From: Leptodontidium sp. MPI-SDFR-AT-0119
Taxonomy: Eukaryota; Ascomycota; Leotiomycetes; Helotiales; Leptodontidiaceae
Assembly (NCBI GenBank): GCA_020726505.1
Contig: JAHLEZ010000023.1
Span: 558,001 to 622,000, forward strand
Direction: 5' to 3'
DNA length: 64,000 bases
Shown here piece after piece: positions 1 to 14,000 of this stretch. Every line of letters starts with the position of its first letter. Position 1 is the stretch's first letter. Under the pieces are notes generated by a model that was not told where the DNA came from, did no database searches, and saw nothing but the letters and a program-made list of their open reading frames with translations. The position numbers were made by a program, and so were the translations under genes.

Positions 1-31
1 TTATAAGTACATAATCGAATTCTAGTGCTAC

Positions 32-287
32 TGTTGGTCCACAGGTCCCTGCATAAGCATACTTCAGTCTGGAGAAGGGGGTGCGGGTCAAAGTCAGGGG
101 TTAGAGCCTAGCCGGACTAGTTTCGGTGGAGATTCGGTGGGGTTTCGTAATATATAGTCTGGCTCTCTTTACACTCTCTTAGAATAGACACAGATTTTGA
201 ACTATATATTTATTACTTTGTCGCTATACTCGTATTAGAATATATTTATATATACGGCGTAGTACATAAACCGGTACTACACTGACA
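32..287 (+). repeat. 5' LTR of element A1
   Basis: 256 bp, starts TGTTGGTCC and ends CACTGACA. It aligns end to end with 7326-7581 and with the longer LTR at 32803-33069. Differences between the copies are mostly transitions. Confidence 0.93.
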
Positions 288-599
288 CTGATTAGTGGCA
301 AGCTTATATTGTTAACCTTACTATAGACAGAAAAGGTCTCAGGCTATAGAGCGGATTCTAGGCTTCAACTTAAAGACTACTTTATTGTATTTTCCTTAAA
401 GGGCATTTTACTTTTTCTAGATTATAGAAGGAAGGCAACTTCTCTCTTAAGACTTGACTAGGACGAGTGCACGTTAGAGAAGAGCTATTATAACACGACA
501 ATTACTTTATAAAGACTGTTAATTTAATATCCTTAAATCTAGAACTTTAAACCTTTAAGAAACCTATCCGGGAACTTATTAGATCACTTACGAATCGTA

Positions 600-3500
600 T
601 CCGACATAATAGCGGATACTTTAGACTGTACGCCGGAGTTAGAGTTAACTCTGGAAATATTTAATAACACGGCTATACTAGGAGAAACGCTAAATCTTAG
701 TCTAACTTTTATAAGAGATACGACGGCATACTCGCGGAAGTTCTGTAAGTCTTTTTATAACGGCCGTATTAAAGGAGAGTTCCTTTTTTAGGACTTTTAG
801 GAGTATTTTGAGGGTTAAATAATAAAGGAGTTTAGATTAATTAAGGTTACGGAACGCATATACTTTAAAGACGACTTACGAGCCTTTAGTGTGTTTATAC
901 GACGATAAAGGGGAATAAGGACAGTAGAGGCTTTAGTAGAGGTAGTGCAAGCTAAAGAAAATTTGTGGCTAAAGGATTAAATAGAGATGTAAATTCGGAA
1001 TTACCCCGAATTAGTACCGAATTACATTTGGGAATTACTCTCTCGATCACCACCGCCGTTCTTAATAATACTTTAATAAAATTAAACCCTGATGTCTCTA
1101 TAATATTAATTAGAGGTAATTATTTATTCTGTGAAGGAAGACACTTCTTTAGAAGGGTTAAGAGTAAAGTTTATAGAAACGATTTAGTTATTAAGATTAC
1201 TTAAGATTTCCCTTATTAAAGAAGATAAGGTCGAGGATTTATATAGTGTAACCCCCTTACTTATAGTCCTAAAGAAGGAGTTTTCATTTACTCCTGGGAG
1301 GGATCCCCTAAGTAATCTCTACTTATAGAGATTAAATAAGTACGCGTTATCGAATCCTACACTAACGCTAGTAATACCCTTACGGGACGGGTTATTACTA
1401 CTATTTAAGGTTCCTAAGACTACCGGACTATATATAGAGCCGATTCGGCTATTATAGTATGTTATAGATTTATTAACCCTAGACTAGGCAAAATCGTTAG
1501 TAAACCTTACTAAGATGTATACTAAGGAGCTCTAATATAGCGGAGACAAAGACTACTTAAATAAGAAGCTTTACATCTTCGCCGACTTGTGTTAGAGAGT
1601 ATTAATTAAGATTAAGGTCTGGAACTGAGCCTTTCCGTTAATATTACGAGACGGAGTTAGTTCGTATTATTACTAGTACTTCTAGAATAAGGGGTACTTA
1701 TTTAATAAGCTTGTTAAGACGACTCGCGAACACTTTAAGACGGAGGAGAGAGTTAATAAGTTCCTTAGCCGGTGGTTTAGTTTGACTTTCTTATTATTTT
1801 AGGAGAAGCCTTATTAAACAGGAAAACTAGTATTAACTTAATTAGAGAACTTCGCCAAGGAATTGCAAAGTATTTAGCTTAGCTTAAAAGACAATAATAT
1901 ATAAAACGACAAGACACTCCGTAATAAGCTTATATAGGGAGTATTAGGGAACCCCCTCTTTAAGATGGCCTTGTTTTAGGCACCTCTTACCTTCTTTATA
2001 TTAATAAATAGTTTTCGCTCCGCTGTCAGCGTTAAGGTGATTTATAACTCAAGATCAAGGGTAAGTAAGTACTATAGATTATATATAAATCGCTATCGAT
2101 CTTATATCACAAATAAGGCGGCTTATTACTTTAACTGCAAGATGAAATTTTTAAGTAGAAACAAACGTGGAGACAAATTTTAGCTTATACTAGGCTATAT
2201 AGGCTATATTATCTATAAGAAAATAGATTATTATAGTAGTCGCCACTTTAATAAAGAGTAAGTAGTGTTAAAGGCATAATACTTCGCGGCGCGTAAGGCC
2301 GAAGGAGTAAAGGCCACAAATAAGACTTTTAGGAGTTACTTAGCTTATGTTGAGGGGATCGACCCTAATTTAGACTAGAACCGGACTACATCTAGACACT
2401 ATTTAAGAAGTCACTAAGATACGGATTTAAATACTTTAATAAATATTAATGATTCTTTAAAGAATTCCGACGACGATAATAGTAATAGCACCGCAAACTT
2501 CACGACTGTATTTATAATAAGTAAGGCATAATATAATACACGAGAAGTTATAAAGCAACTTGAGGAGAGGAAAGCTATTTACATCTTAGAAAGTAAAATC
2601 AAGAGACTCGTTTTAAGTGAGGCTTATATAACGTAATAGATAGACAGATTTTTTTAAGGTTTATTAATTAACATAGGGGCATTTAATAAAAACACGGGAG
2701 GAATTAACTAGCTACGAGTATTATAGCGAATTTAAGATATTAAGTTTGACACTAACTAGGCGGGCTAGAGCCGGATTATATTTAGTGCCGGTTCGCGACC
2801 GTCCTTGGGGGTTACTATAGTTAATACTCCGGTTAGAGAAATAGACTTCTAAATCGTGGACGTAGATATCCTATTTTTAGTTTGTTTATAACAGTTAAAT
2901 GCGCTAAATGCGTAATATAATAACTTGTGTAACGTCTTGATTTAGGGCGACAAGAAGCACTTAATTGTATAGAAGTATAGGCATTTATGACTACTTTTGG
3001 ATTAATATTGTCAATTACTAGACACTTTTACCGGAACGATTAATATATACTACTTAACTAAATAAGAAATACGTCGGCTTTATAGGCGTTTCGGACACCC
3101 TTTAATAAGACGTCTTCAGTACTTACTAGATTAAGCTGGCCATGAGTATAATTTGGAAATTATGCTGAGGGTTAAGGAAATATGTGAGTATTACTAGAGG
3201 CATATAGACGCTTTATATAAGTTCCGTTTTAAGTTATAAGACGACGTCGACTTTAATTATATAGTCTACGTAGACATCGCGATGTTTGGAGAATGATATA
3301 CCCTCTATATAGTAAATGAGGTAACAGGTTTTAGTGTGGCGAAACTACTTTAAAAGGCCCCCGGTTCCGCTATGTCTCGGGCCACTTTTAACGTATTTAA
3401 GTTAGTATAAATTGACACTTACTTAAGACCTTTAGATTTCGTCGTGTACGACTATAGCATTAATTTTAATTTTAAGGAGTTTTAAAGTGTACTTAGATCT

Positions 3501-5865
3501 GTGGGTAATACTCTTAAGTTAGTACTTATTAAGGCACACTATTTAATTAGTAAAGTTAAGTAATATCACCGCTTATTACGCCGTGTCTACGAAATTATCT
3601 TTAAAGAGCACCTTAAGTTAAGCGACGAAGATCGACTGTAAATAGTAGTAAAAGTAGTAAACAATATAGTTGGTCCTAATAGGCTAATCCCTATATTACT
3701 TGTTTTTGGGGTATACCCTAGAATGACAGAGCTGGATCCCTTAAATCCGTTAGTCGAGTAACGTGCGGTTACGATTAAGAAAGCTATAAAGGAGGTACAG
3801 AAAATTTATATTACACGTAAAGTTAGTAATACGTTAATTATATAAAACGGCCTTAGAACTACTTATATTCACGGTCTTTACCTTAATAATTAAGTTCTAG
3901 TATACTAGGAAAGTAAAAGATAGATAAGACCTTACGATTTTTTAGGTATAAAGGGAGAATTATATAAGATTAATATAAGAAATAAGAGAATACGTACGTT
4001 CTGATCGATTACAATTCGTCCCTTTAAGACAAACACTTTTGGCGTTAAATAATAAAAAGAAAACTTATTAAAGGATATTTATAAGTAATATTTAAGATCC
4101 CTAATTAAAAACATTACTGAAATAGTACTGAATTTACCCCGAATCATTGTTTAAATTCTATTTATAAAACACTTACTAGATTTACTAATTATTAATAATA
4201 ATTATAATATTAAAGTGTTTTTAACTAAGAAAGAGACGAGGGACTGAGAGCTATTTATTAAACTTCGCGCTAAAGGGAAGATTATAGCACTTAAACTATT
4301 ATTCTAATAGTCCCGAAGGACGGAATACGAAGTACTTATTAAAAGGGGTGTTTTTGTGCCTATTTATAAGGACGACCTTAGAGTAAGAGGCTACTGCATC
4401 TTTAAGTTAAGAATAATAGACGAGGTTAAAGGCAAGGAGACGTTAGCTCTATATAAGAAGTTAAGGCTAGTAATTTAATACTTTAACGACAAAGGGAAGA
4501 GAGAGATTTTGACTTAGTCTCTAATAATTTAATAATCTAGTTAACAGTTACTTATATTTTTAGCCGCTGCCGTTAAGCACTTAAATCGCCTCTGAAACTA
4601 GTCTAAATCCTATTTAGTTATTAGGGACATTACTTAAGCCTACGTCTAGGTAGAGATAAGGCTTCTCCGGGACATTTTTGTATAGCTACTAGAAGAGATC
4701 GTAGGAGATTTCCCTTTTAGTATAATATTTATAGTAGTGTTACTGTTATACGGTATACTTAAGTCTAGAAACTATTAGTTTAATATATATTATAAACATT
4801 ATATAGAGAACCTATAAATAGAGACATTAATATACGACTTATATTTATTAATTAATACTAAGGAAAGCTAGGACTTTAGAGTCGTAGGGATGTAGACAGA
4901 CGATACCTTAATTCTAGGAAATGAGGACTTCTTAGTAAGAGAGTAGAATGAGATTATTAAGGCCGGTTTTATAACGAAGCCGATACGGGTACTACTTCTT
5001 ACCGAAACTATTACGTTTAATAAGTGTATTATTATTATAGACGGAGATAACCTTTATATATTTTAGAAGGGTTAAGGAGTAAGGCTAGAACTAGTTAACG
5101 TAAGAGAAGAGGACTATAAGAAGGCTTATAGAGAGCAACGAGCTTGTGCGGCCTACTTTATTATTATTTATTAGCCAGAAGTAATATTTAATCTCTTAGT
5201 TGTAGCGTAATATTAAGATCTAATAAAAGACGACGTTAAGGCCTTAAACTTACGTCTTAAATAGCAAATAGATAACTTAAAGAGGGGACTCTGATACGTA
5301 CTAGTTGACTTACGGTCCGCGAAGGTTTACGTTTTTATAAACGGTTCTTTTACTAATAATAAAGACTTGAGTTTATAGATAAGTTTTGTATTAATAATTA
5401 GTGCCGAAACGGTGGGGGATATATAATTCACTTTAACTAGTAATATTATATATATTAACTTAATAAAATATAAGAGAGTAACTTGTGTAGTACTTATATC
5501 GGAGTTATATATTATAATAGCTAGTATTAATATATTAATCTCCCTTAGTACGACTATTAATATAGTGACTAATAAGCTTAGTATCTCACGTCTTTTTACT
5601 ATTGTTTATACGGATTCTTTGTCCCTTTATAAGTGTATTATTAAGCTTAGTACGACGAAAGAGAAGCGCCTAATAATTGATATTATAGCCATTCGTTAAT
5701 TATACGAGCGTAGAGAGCTAATAGAGGTTCGATGGATTAATGGCGCTAATAATCCTGCTGACGCTATAACGAAAAGTACTCTAAATAAGGCTCTTCGGGA
5801 TTTTATTAACACTAATATCTTCACTATTAAGATAAAAGGTTAGGTTTAACGGTTAACCAGAGTTA
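600..5865 (+). pseudogene. gag-pol relic of element A1
   Basis: Recognisable plus-strand remnants, all broken by stop codons. A zinc knuckle near 2208-2245 keeps the KK and H spacing but its Cys codons now read Tyr. Protease-like and LTP-type segments lie near 2740-2990, integrase near 3290-3800 (GPNRLIPILLVFGVYPR matches element C), RT near 4620-4960 (TDDTLIL) and RNase H near 5330-5860 (INGSF, TDSLSLYKC, RWINGANNPADAITKS). Collinear with the 1711-aa polyprotein of element C, so A and C are related lineages. The Cys-to-Tyr and Gln-to-stop changes are the expected products of G-to-A and C-to-T mutation. Confidence 0.88.
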
Positions 5866-6194
5866 ATTTAGACTAATAACAGAGGGGTTTCTTATACTCG
5901 TTGATTTTTCTTGTATATTTCCTTATAACGCTTATTTTATTAATTTATTACTTGCGATTATTTTTATATTTAGTTAATTTACGAAGTCAAAAACACACTC
6001 GATTTAATTTTAAACACTCTCTAATTTAAAGTACTAACGGGCAGCCTTATAATAATACTTTAATAAGGACAAACTGCCAGTTTTATTATAGGGGGCTATT
6101 CCCGTATAATAGTATAAAGAAAGTGCCGCCACGAAGAACTTACTACGAAGTTAATCCGAAATAGGGCCGAATCCCTTACTTATAAATATCTAGA

Positions 6195-6870
6195 AGAAGT
6201 TCCTTATCCTCCTCTTCCGCGCTATAGCGGCGACTTCGGCGGAGACGCTTAGTGGGAGTATCGTCCTCACCGCCGTCCTTCTTATTACGCTTAGTGGCGG
6301 CAAAGGAGACGACGGTGAGGAGCCAGTTTAAGACTAACACTGTCTCTTATAGTAAAGCGTTAATACTTGGGAGTCTTAGTATTAAAAAGGAATAAAGGGG
6401 TTAACTTACTACTTGCGAGCTAGCTAAGCTAGCGATTTCCCGGCGTATGGCGCGCGTTTCTTTTAATAACGCTAGTAATAACTCCTTAGTAGTCTTTAGT
6501 GCACTAGCAGCGGCGACTAATAATGCCGAATTAATTAATTTAGCGGCAGTAACGATGGCTTCTTTATCTTTCGCCTCGAGGGCGGCAACTAGACAAAGGT
6601 ACTCTTTAGTAATAAACCACGGAATCTATTATATATTAGTAATTATATATCTGGAGTATTTTCAGTGAGGATTCGGATACAATTTAAAATAGAAAAGAAA
6701 ATAGGAGTACTTATTAAGTTATACCGGGACTTCTTCTTTACATAATATGCGTACTTTTTACTCTTAGGATTATTAAAGGAGTAATCGTGGGATAGGTTTT
6801 TTATAGTGAGGCGGACACACTAAATGCAGCATTTGCGGTAGGCAAGGTCGAGCGCTCTTGTGGGAATTAG
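6195..6870 (-). pseudogene. antisense Cys-rich accessory ORF relic of A1
   Basis: On the strand opposite gag-pol, between the end of RNase H and the 3' LTR. Reading right to left, 6740-6865 gives a basic segment with CCI-stop-C, then single and paired Tyr codons at positions where Cys would complete C-x2-C-x11-C-x9-C-x2-C-x6-C followed by Asn. That is nearly the spacing of the intact antisense gene in element C. A helix-rich stretch (ETRAIRREIASLASSQ) lies around 6430-6640 and a charged, Lys/Glu/Asp-rich stretch around 6190-6300. Calling the Tyr codons former Cys codons is inference from the RIP mutation type. Confidence 0.6.
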
Positions 6871-7325
6871 TATAGGCATTGTTTTTAGTTAATATACTAT
6901 TTCCTCACCGAACTATTTCCGAAGAGTATACTTACTTTTGAATTGTTTATTTAATTTGATATAGTCTTCTTAGAAATGTCAGTTTTTGAGTTATATTAAG
7001 CGAATTCAGGAGATCGGGAAGTAGTATACGTACGGTAGTTATATATGTGTTTACTAAAGAGACTCTAAACCTTTAAGGGAAGGCGACATATATATATCTA
7101 TTACGTTGTACAATACTAAGGGTTCCTATTGTTACTAGTTCTCGCTTAACCTCGCTACTGCGCCTCGCCATATTCGGACCCCTTTCGGGGCACTTTCGGG
7201 ACACTATCAGGCCGGAATTAGACGTTGTCAGATACTCTGTTATTTTATTTATTATCTTTTATGTATTACTTATTGTTTACTTTTACGTGTGTTAAAAATA
7301 GTTTTTTTAAAAGAAGTTTTGCCGG

Positions 7326-7581
7326 TATTAGTCTACAAGTCCTTGTATAAGTATACTTCGGTCTGGAGAAGGGGGTGCGGGTTAAAGTCAGGGGTTAGAG
7401 CCTAGCCGGACTAGTTTCGGTGGAGATTCGGTGGGGTTTCGTAGTATATAATCTGGCTCTCCTCACACTCTCTTAAAATAGACACAGATTTTGAACTATA
7501 TATTTATTACTCTGTCGCTATACTCGCATTGGAATATATTCACATATGCGGCGTGGTATATGAACCGGTACTGCACCGACA
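7326..7581 (+). repeat. 3' LTR of element A1
   Basis: 256 bp, from TATTAGTCT (TGTTGGTCC in the 5' copy) to GCACCGACA. It is followed by the target duplication GCTAC at 7582-7586. Confidence 0.93.
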
Positions 7582-7586
7582 GCTAC

Positions 7587-7725
7587 GCAATGCGTTTGGA
7601 ATAAACCAATGGCGGCCTAAGGGCCTAGTATTATAAGAGCCTTAAGGACTATATTAAGGACAAGCTTTCTTATGTACTTAAGTTTATTACCTTTAATAAC
7701 TTAATTAAAATCGCGATTGAGATTG
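7587..7725 (+). pseudogene. Gypsy-type Gag fragment (relic)
   Basis: The short stretch between elements A1 and B1 reads in one frame, with two stops, as RLE-TNGGLRA-YYKSLKDYIKDKL and LIKIAIEI. This resembles the capsid segment of fungal Ty3/gypsy Gag (RLEW..LRAQFY.GL...IKDEL...LIE.AI.I). It is probably part of an older element into which A1 and B1 inserted. The assignment rests on family recall; a profile search would settle it. Confidence 0.5.
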
Positions 7726-7910
7726 TGTCGTACAGGCACGGGCTAGTGCTCGGTTAGCTGTGCGCTACGCTAGATATAGTTTCTGCCACGTTATACCGCT
7801 TTTAGGAAAACAACGTGTTCCCTTGATTTCCTTATATATTCTAAAAAACAATTAAGTACTTTAATTCTCCTTACGTTAATCGCAAGGCTCTATTCTACTT
7901 TTATATTATA
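7726..7910 (+). repeat. 5' LTR of element B1
   Basis: 185 bp, the same length as the other three B-family LTRs. It is the reverse complement of the LTR at 33449-33633 apart from transitions. Confidence 0.9.
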
Positions 7911-8019
7911 ATTATAAGCCCCGTGACGAAGCTATTAAGTTAGTATTCTTCTTTTTATACTTTATAGACTTAAGTAAAGCTATTAACGTAAGGTTAATAA
8001 GTGACAAACAACGTTAGCG

Positions 8020-11000
8020 CTTTTTACTTATTAATAAGTGTAGTTTATACTATTATTTTCCCTTTAACCTCTCTAGAAAAGGGTAAATTAAGCACTTATA
8101 CCCGAGATTCTCTTCTCCTCTTTAATAAATCTATCGAACCCTCAAGAGAGTAGCCCTCTCTTTGCTATAGTAAACTTAACTTTAGTCTCTTCCTCTAATA
8201 ATTAAACGTCGCTTAATTACGATAGGCAAACCTAGACTCTATAGTACTAAGCCTTTAAATCCTTTTGTATCTTCTATAAAGTATAAACGTTTATTAATCT
8301 AGAATTATCGGTCGCTTTAAATATCCTCGAAAACGAGCCTTAAGTATAAATAATCGACTAAGTAAAAGTATAATAAGATAAGGAGGCTCTCGATTTTAAC
8401 TTTAAGGAGTAAGTAAAGTAAAATAGAGACTAACGAGCACTCGAACTTAAGGGACCTAAACTAAGTGTAATACCTCTTATATTATTTAACGTTATTATAG
8501 TTGCTCTAATATATATTGCCTTAATAAGGGAGTATACTATTAAACACGTATAATAGTCAGAAAAGGCTCGAGCTTATAAAGTAATATATAAGTAGATTTA
8601 AGAGACAGTTAATCCTTTGATTTACTAAAGTGCTATTTAAGAGTATAAAATTAAGGAGGAATAGAAAGTGAAAAAGTAACTCGATAAGATGACGGATAAA
8701 CTAAACGACCTACGATCTTAGACTTTATAAATACTCCTTAAGGTATTAAAGAGAGACTACGCCCTTTTAAAAGTAAGTAACTTTACTAAAGCTTAAGCTA
8801 AATATAAAGAGAAGCTCGAAATCGTCAAAATAGGACGAGTTAATCCTAAGGTGTGGATTTAAGAGTGGCAATTAGTTTACTAAGATATTCTATTATATAA
8901 TATTCCGGACGTTAAGGGCCCCTTAGCGATTATTAACTTTATTAAGGTAATATAAGAAAAGCTCGCACTTAAATAAGCCCGCGAACGACTATCTAAGGTC
9001 CTTAAAGATAATGTTCTTAGGGTTATTTATAAGTACACGTTACTTTAATACGTTAATTAATTATTAGCGCTTAACGAAGAGTCTTTTACGGTTACTAAAA
9101 GAAATAAAATAGTTAGATTATACGTTATATTTAAAGGGAGATTAGATACTCTAAGAGTATTACTAGTACTAAGGACTTCTTTACTAAATACCTCGCTTAA
9201 TACTTGCCCTTATAAGGTAGGCTCTCACCGACACAAAGTAATCGAGTGTTATAGACTTCGATATTACTACGACGGCTTAACTGGGGACAAACTATATAAC
9301 TTACTATCCGCGAAGGAAATTAAGGAAACTCGAATTAAGCTTAAAAAGGAGTTTTCCGACCTTAAGCGAGTAATCGGCAAGAAAGGGTAAAGACAAGTAA
9401 CAGTAAAGGAAATTACTAAGAAAATAACCTCCGAAAACTCCTTGTCTTTTCTAACAACCTTAGTAAAAGCCTTAGAGCTACTAAGGTATCCTAGTAATAT
9501 TAATACTTATATAATTAGTCCGGAGTTACTTGACGAGGCTCTCGTTACTTTTAGAATTTATATTATTATTAATATAAATTGACACCCGCTCTTAGAGAGT
9601 ACCTTACTTAATAACGGCGCTATTACTTATTTAATTAACTCAGTTACTCTATTAGAGCCTAGGACTTTTATTAAATCAATTAACGACGATAGTATTAAAG
9701 CCGGAACGTCGAGCCTTATAATTAAGGGCCAAAGTACTTGTGTCTTTAAGGGTGCTTTCTATGGCCCTAATAGACTAAACACTAAGGACTTAAGGCTTTT
9801 TAACGTTACTATTATTAAAGGATTTAATAGTAATATTATTTCAGAAGCTCGTTTGTTAAAGGCTAGACTTTAGTATAATAAGTTAGACTATACGTTACGC
9901 GTAGGATTAACTAAGAAGAGTATTATATTAAAGTAATTAAAGTAATAGTTTAACTTAACTTTCTTTAAATATAAGCCTTTTAATTACTCTTTAGCCTCTT
10001 TAACTACTTATAACTCTCTAATTCGCCTAACTTATACCTTTTTAATATTCCCTACGCTTTAAAGGAGTATCTAGTAAGGTTTTTAATTAAGTCGACGATA
10101 TTTGAGACCGCGGCTAGACGACGTTAAGTTATAACACTTACGGGCAGGGCACTTAAAGAAGGAAGTATTAGAGAATTTAGTTAAGAATGCGTGTAACGTC
10201 GAGATTATAGGTACTACTTAAATTAAGTATAAAGAGTGCTCTTTGACTGTCACGTAGTAAGTCGTTAGTCGAAGACCTTCGGAGAGAACAGCTACCCGGC
10301 CTTTTTATCGCATTTCTTAGGACTTATTCGACTTCCCTATTAGATTTGATAGGAATAACTAGCTCTTGTTAGTTAAAGACTAATACGACGGGAAATTCTA
10401 TAAATAACTCTTAAAAAACAAAGGGTTAATCGCTGTCTTAGGAGTTCTTAAACCGTTTAAGGCGTAGACGAGACATTAATTCAGACTCTTAATTTACAAA
10501 ATACGTTAAAATAATAATACCTCGGTTATAAGAATCAATAAATTAACCGAGTACGAAAAGTAGTATACGGAGAATAGTATTAATATTAAGGGTACCCCTT
10601 TATATATATACTAACTTAATAGGGGAGCTAAACGTATAAGCAAGGAAATCATCGAAAAGTCTATTAAGATGCGCCTTTTAGTAAACCTACTAGAAGAACT
10701 TTAGACAGAAGTAGTTATAGCGGTAATTACTTTTTATAACATAAGTCCGGCTACTTAAAAAGGCTTTAAGAGTCTAAATGAGATCTTTTATACCTAGTTT
10801 AGGTAATATTTTCAGTACTACGACCCTAAGCTTATTTAGAAGTTCACTATTAATATACGACCTAACTAGAGCAATATATAGGCATACGGCTATAGAGCTT
10901 ACCTTATAATCAAGGACCGAGAGGCTCTTTAATAAAAGAGAGTATTTAAAGTCAACTTAAGAGCGCACCTTAGATACTTAGTAAGATACGTCTCGTCTAA

Positions 11001-14000
11001 TATATATAGGGTCTAAGTACCTTAATTACAGTGTATAATAGTGACTCGGAACGTTGCTTTTAATGAATCCCTTTTTTATTTAGGCTCTTTAAACGTGGAG
11101 AGAGCGGTCGACTAGCCGCGCTTAATATTAAGAGATCTTGCTAAAATACTAAAAAAAAAGAGGAGGGACCTTAGGACGCTAGAACCGATATAATTAATTG
11201 ACTGAGTACACTTGACATACTAGAATTAATAATAAGTATTACCTTAAAAAAGGAATAATTAAGTTAAGTAATAAGTTTTATAGAAACTACTAAGTTTATA
11301 ATATCGGGGGTGCTATAGCCTTTGATTAAGCTTTTAATTACGAGGGTAAAGTAATTAATATTACCTTTAGAAAAGTCAGGATTAATAAAACTCGTTAATA
11401 AAAACTCGGGGGTAAATTAATTAAAAAAGAGTATTAGACTTTTTACTTACGAGTACTTTAATTAAGTCTTAAAACGAGTCGACAAATTAAGACAGTTAGT
11501 GTCTTAAAGCACAACTAAGAGAAATGTCTTACGTAGTGTATTAAACTTTAAGAAAGATGTAAGAGTTAAGTACTAATTAATACTATAAGTTATTATATAC
11601 TCTTAAGGGCTATACAACTAAGAGCGCGGTCTTAAGCGTTAAGGAGTACTTACTTAAGGTGCCGGCCCTAAGTAATCAGAAACTCCGCCTTAAGTAATAG
11701 AATATAAGGAACATCTTAACTTATTAAACTTAAGAGAATAATTAAATATAAAGTAATACTTTTTACTTCCGGCCCTAATTAATAATAACCTACTTAAACC
11801 TTTATAAAGGAAGAGGGTAGAAGATCGAGCAACTAATGACAGTCAAAAGACTTAAGTTAGTAATAAGATTACGAAACCGAATTAAAGCGTTTATATAGTA
11901 ACTATTAAAGAATTAATTACAGAATCGTTAAACCTATTAAGTAACTGTGAGTATTTAAAAGATTTTCTAGGGACCTTTTAGCCTAATTAAGAGTTAGTAT
12001 AAAGAGACGAAAAAGACTTAAGTGTAGTTTACGTTATTATTTTAGCGTGTATTCTTAAGAATGTCGAAATTCGACAACTAGTTAATCTCTTATAAATATA
12101 CTAATCTTAATTACTAAAGGACCTATTAAATTAAAGAGACCTCAAGGATTACCCTCTAAGAGAGCACTTCTAAGTCGACGTAATTAAGGAAATCACTAAC
12201 TTAAAGTCGTGTAACTATTAAAGAGTCGTCAAATAAAGCTTCACTACTAAACAACTAATATTATTAAAATAAGTATTTTACGTTAAAGTCGACTTATTAG
12301 GGTATTTAACTAAGTGTCACTTGCGAGTTATTATTAAGGGAGACTTATAACCTAAAACGTCAATTCTCTTAATATATACGGTAACCTTAGTTGCTTGTTC
12401 TTTTAAGACTGCTATAGTAATAGCAGCTTAATTTGATTTAGAGATAATCTAATTTAATATTATTAACGCCTTTATTAACGCTAAACGAAGCGAATCGAGT
12501 GCTCGCGTACGTTATTACTTACTAGACGGATTTAATAAGACAGTATAGTAGTAGAGGTTAATCACGCACTTTACGGCCTTAGAGACTCGCTAGTACTATA
12601 ATATAGAGACTTTACCGGAACTTCGTTAAAGTTAAGGTTAATCCCTTATAAAGAGGAGCCTTATATTTTTATAAACGAGTAACGTTTAGTCTTTATTATC
12701 TTTTATATCGACGATATTTAAGTATTATATTATATTTCGGCTCTTAAAGACACTTAACCTATTATTAACGGCTTGAACACAGTATATAAGCTCACTAAAG
12801 GAGGACTAATAAAGTAGTTTTTAGGTGTTTATATTATTAGAGATTATTAAGTAAAGATTATTTCTTTAATACACGACACTTATATTTAAAAGGTTACTCT
12901 GCGATTTAACTTAGTAAATGGAAATTACTTAAGTACTCTACTACTTTAAATTAAGCTACTAAAGAATTAAAGGCAAGTAACCTTAGTTTAAATTAAGGAG
13001 TATTAAGAGAAGGTTAACTTAGTACTTTATACAGTAATTATATTACGCGTAAACGTTACGTTTGTAGCTTTAAGACTTTCTCACTTTTTAACTAACCCCT
13101 CTTTAAAGCACCTTGCGGTAGTTAACTAGACTATTTGATACCTCTTTAAAACCCAATTTTTAACAATCACTTATAGTTACAAGTTACGCGACTCTTAACT
13201 TATTATAGCTTTAAATACTTTATTTATAGACGATTTCGATACTAGGCATGTAATGGTAGCCGGTTAGCCAAGCCTTTAGCTCCATTACGATGCCTAATTA
13301 GGATTAGCTTATACCTCGGTAAAGCTCGGTAGAGCTCGGTAAAGCTCGGGACCTCGGATGAGCGATTTATGCCGTATACCCACTTAGTATTCGACTAAGT
13401 GAGGCTATGTAACGTTACTACGTAATACGTACGTAACGTATACGTCATGTAATTAAGCTTAATTAGGCATAGTCGACTCGGTATCGAAGATATAAGGAGA
13501 GCTACCTTCCCTCGGGGAAAGGGCTCTTCACTTTGATATTCGCGCTAATAAAGAGTTATTACCTGATTATCTGATCCCGTGACCTCGCTTATGGTATTAG
13601 GCTTATTAGCTTATTACTGTGCTATTACAAGGCACTCCTTTAATAGTTATATTATAATACTTTTTAGAGGTTTAATTTTATAAAGAGCGGCCTTATAAGA
13701 TATAGTCACTACTTCGACTATATAAGCTGAGCTTTTAAGCGTTAAGCGCACGGCTAAAGAGATTATAGCTTTGTAGCGTTTCTTTTAAGAGTTACGTCTT
13801 AAGTTAAGGGAAATTTAGAGGATCTTTTGTAATAATTAATAAATAATATAATTAATTGTTAAGGAAAATTAGCGTATTTCTATTAAGTTACGCCACGTTA
13901 ATATTCAAAATATATAATTACGCCAGGAGTTTTAAAAGGGCACTTTTTTAGTCGAATATTTACTTATAAGTTATATACCCGCTAATAGACTTATAAAGAA

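Larger units (their letters stand above)
32..7581 (+). mobile_element. Copia LTR retrotransposon A1, full length, RIP-degraded
   Basis: A complete LTR element bounded by two 256-bp LTRs (TG...CA ends) and by a perfect 5-bp target duplication GCTAC at 27-31 and 7582-7586. Internal plus-strand frames, interrupted by many TAA/TAG stops, match the intact element C in order: Gag, zinc knuckle, protease, integrase, reverse transcriptase, RNase H. The order integrase before RT makes it Ty1/copia. The whole element is AT-rich with C-to-T/G-to-A type damage, as expected of RIP. A reverse-strand relic lies between pol and the 3' LTR. The flanking 7587-7725 DNA reads as a Gypsy-type Gag fragment, so A1 apparently landed in an older element. 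Confidence 0.93.

Noticed and set aside
965..1204. 79-aa plus-strand open frame in element A1
   Set aside because: It lies inside the collinear Gag relic of A1 and has stops on both sides; it is a chance-open piece of the pseudogene.
6447..6668. 73-aa Ala-rich plus-strand frame
   Set aside because: It is the reverse shadow of the antisense helical relic of A1, whose minus-strand reading matches the accessory ORF pattern better.
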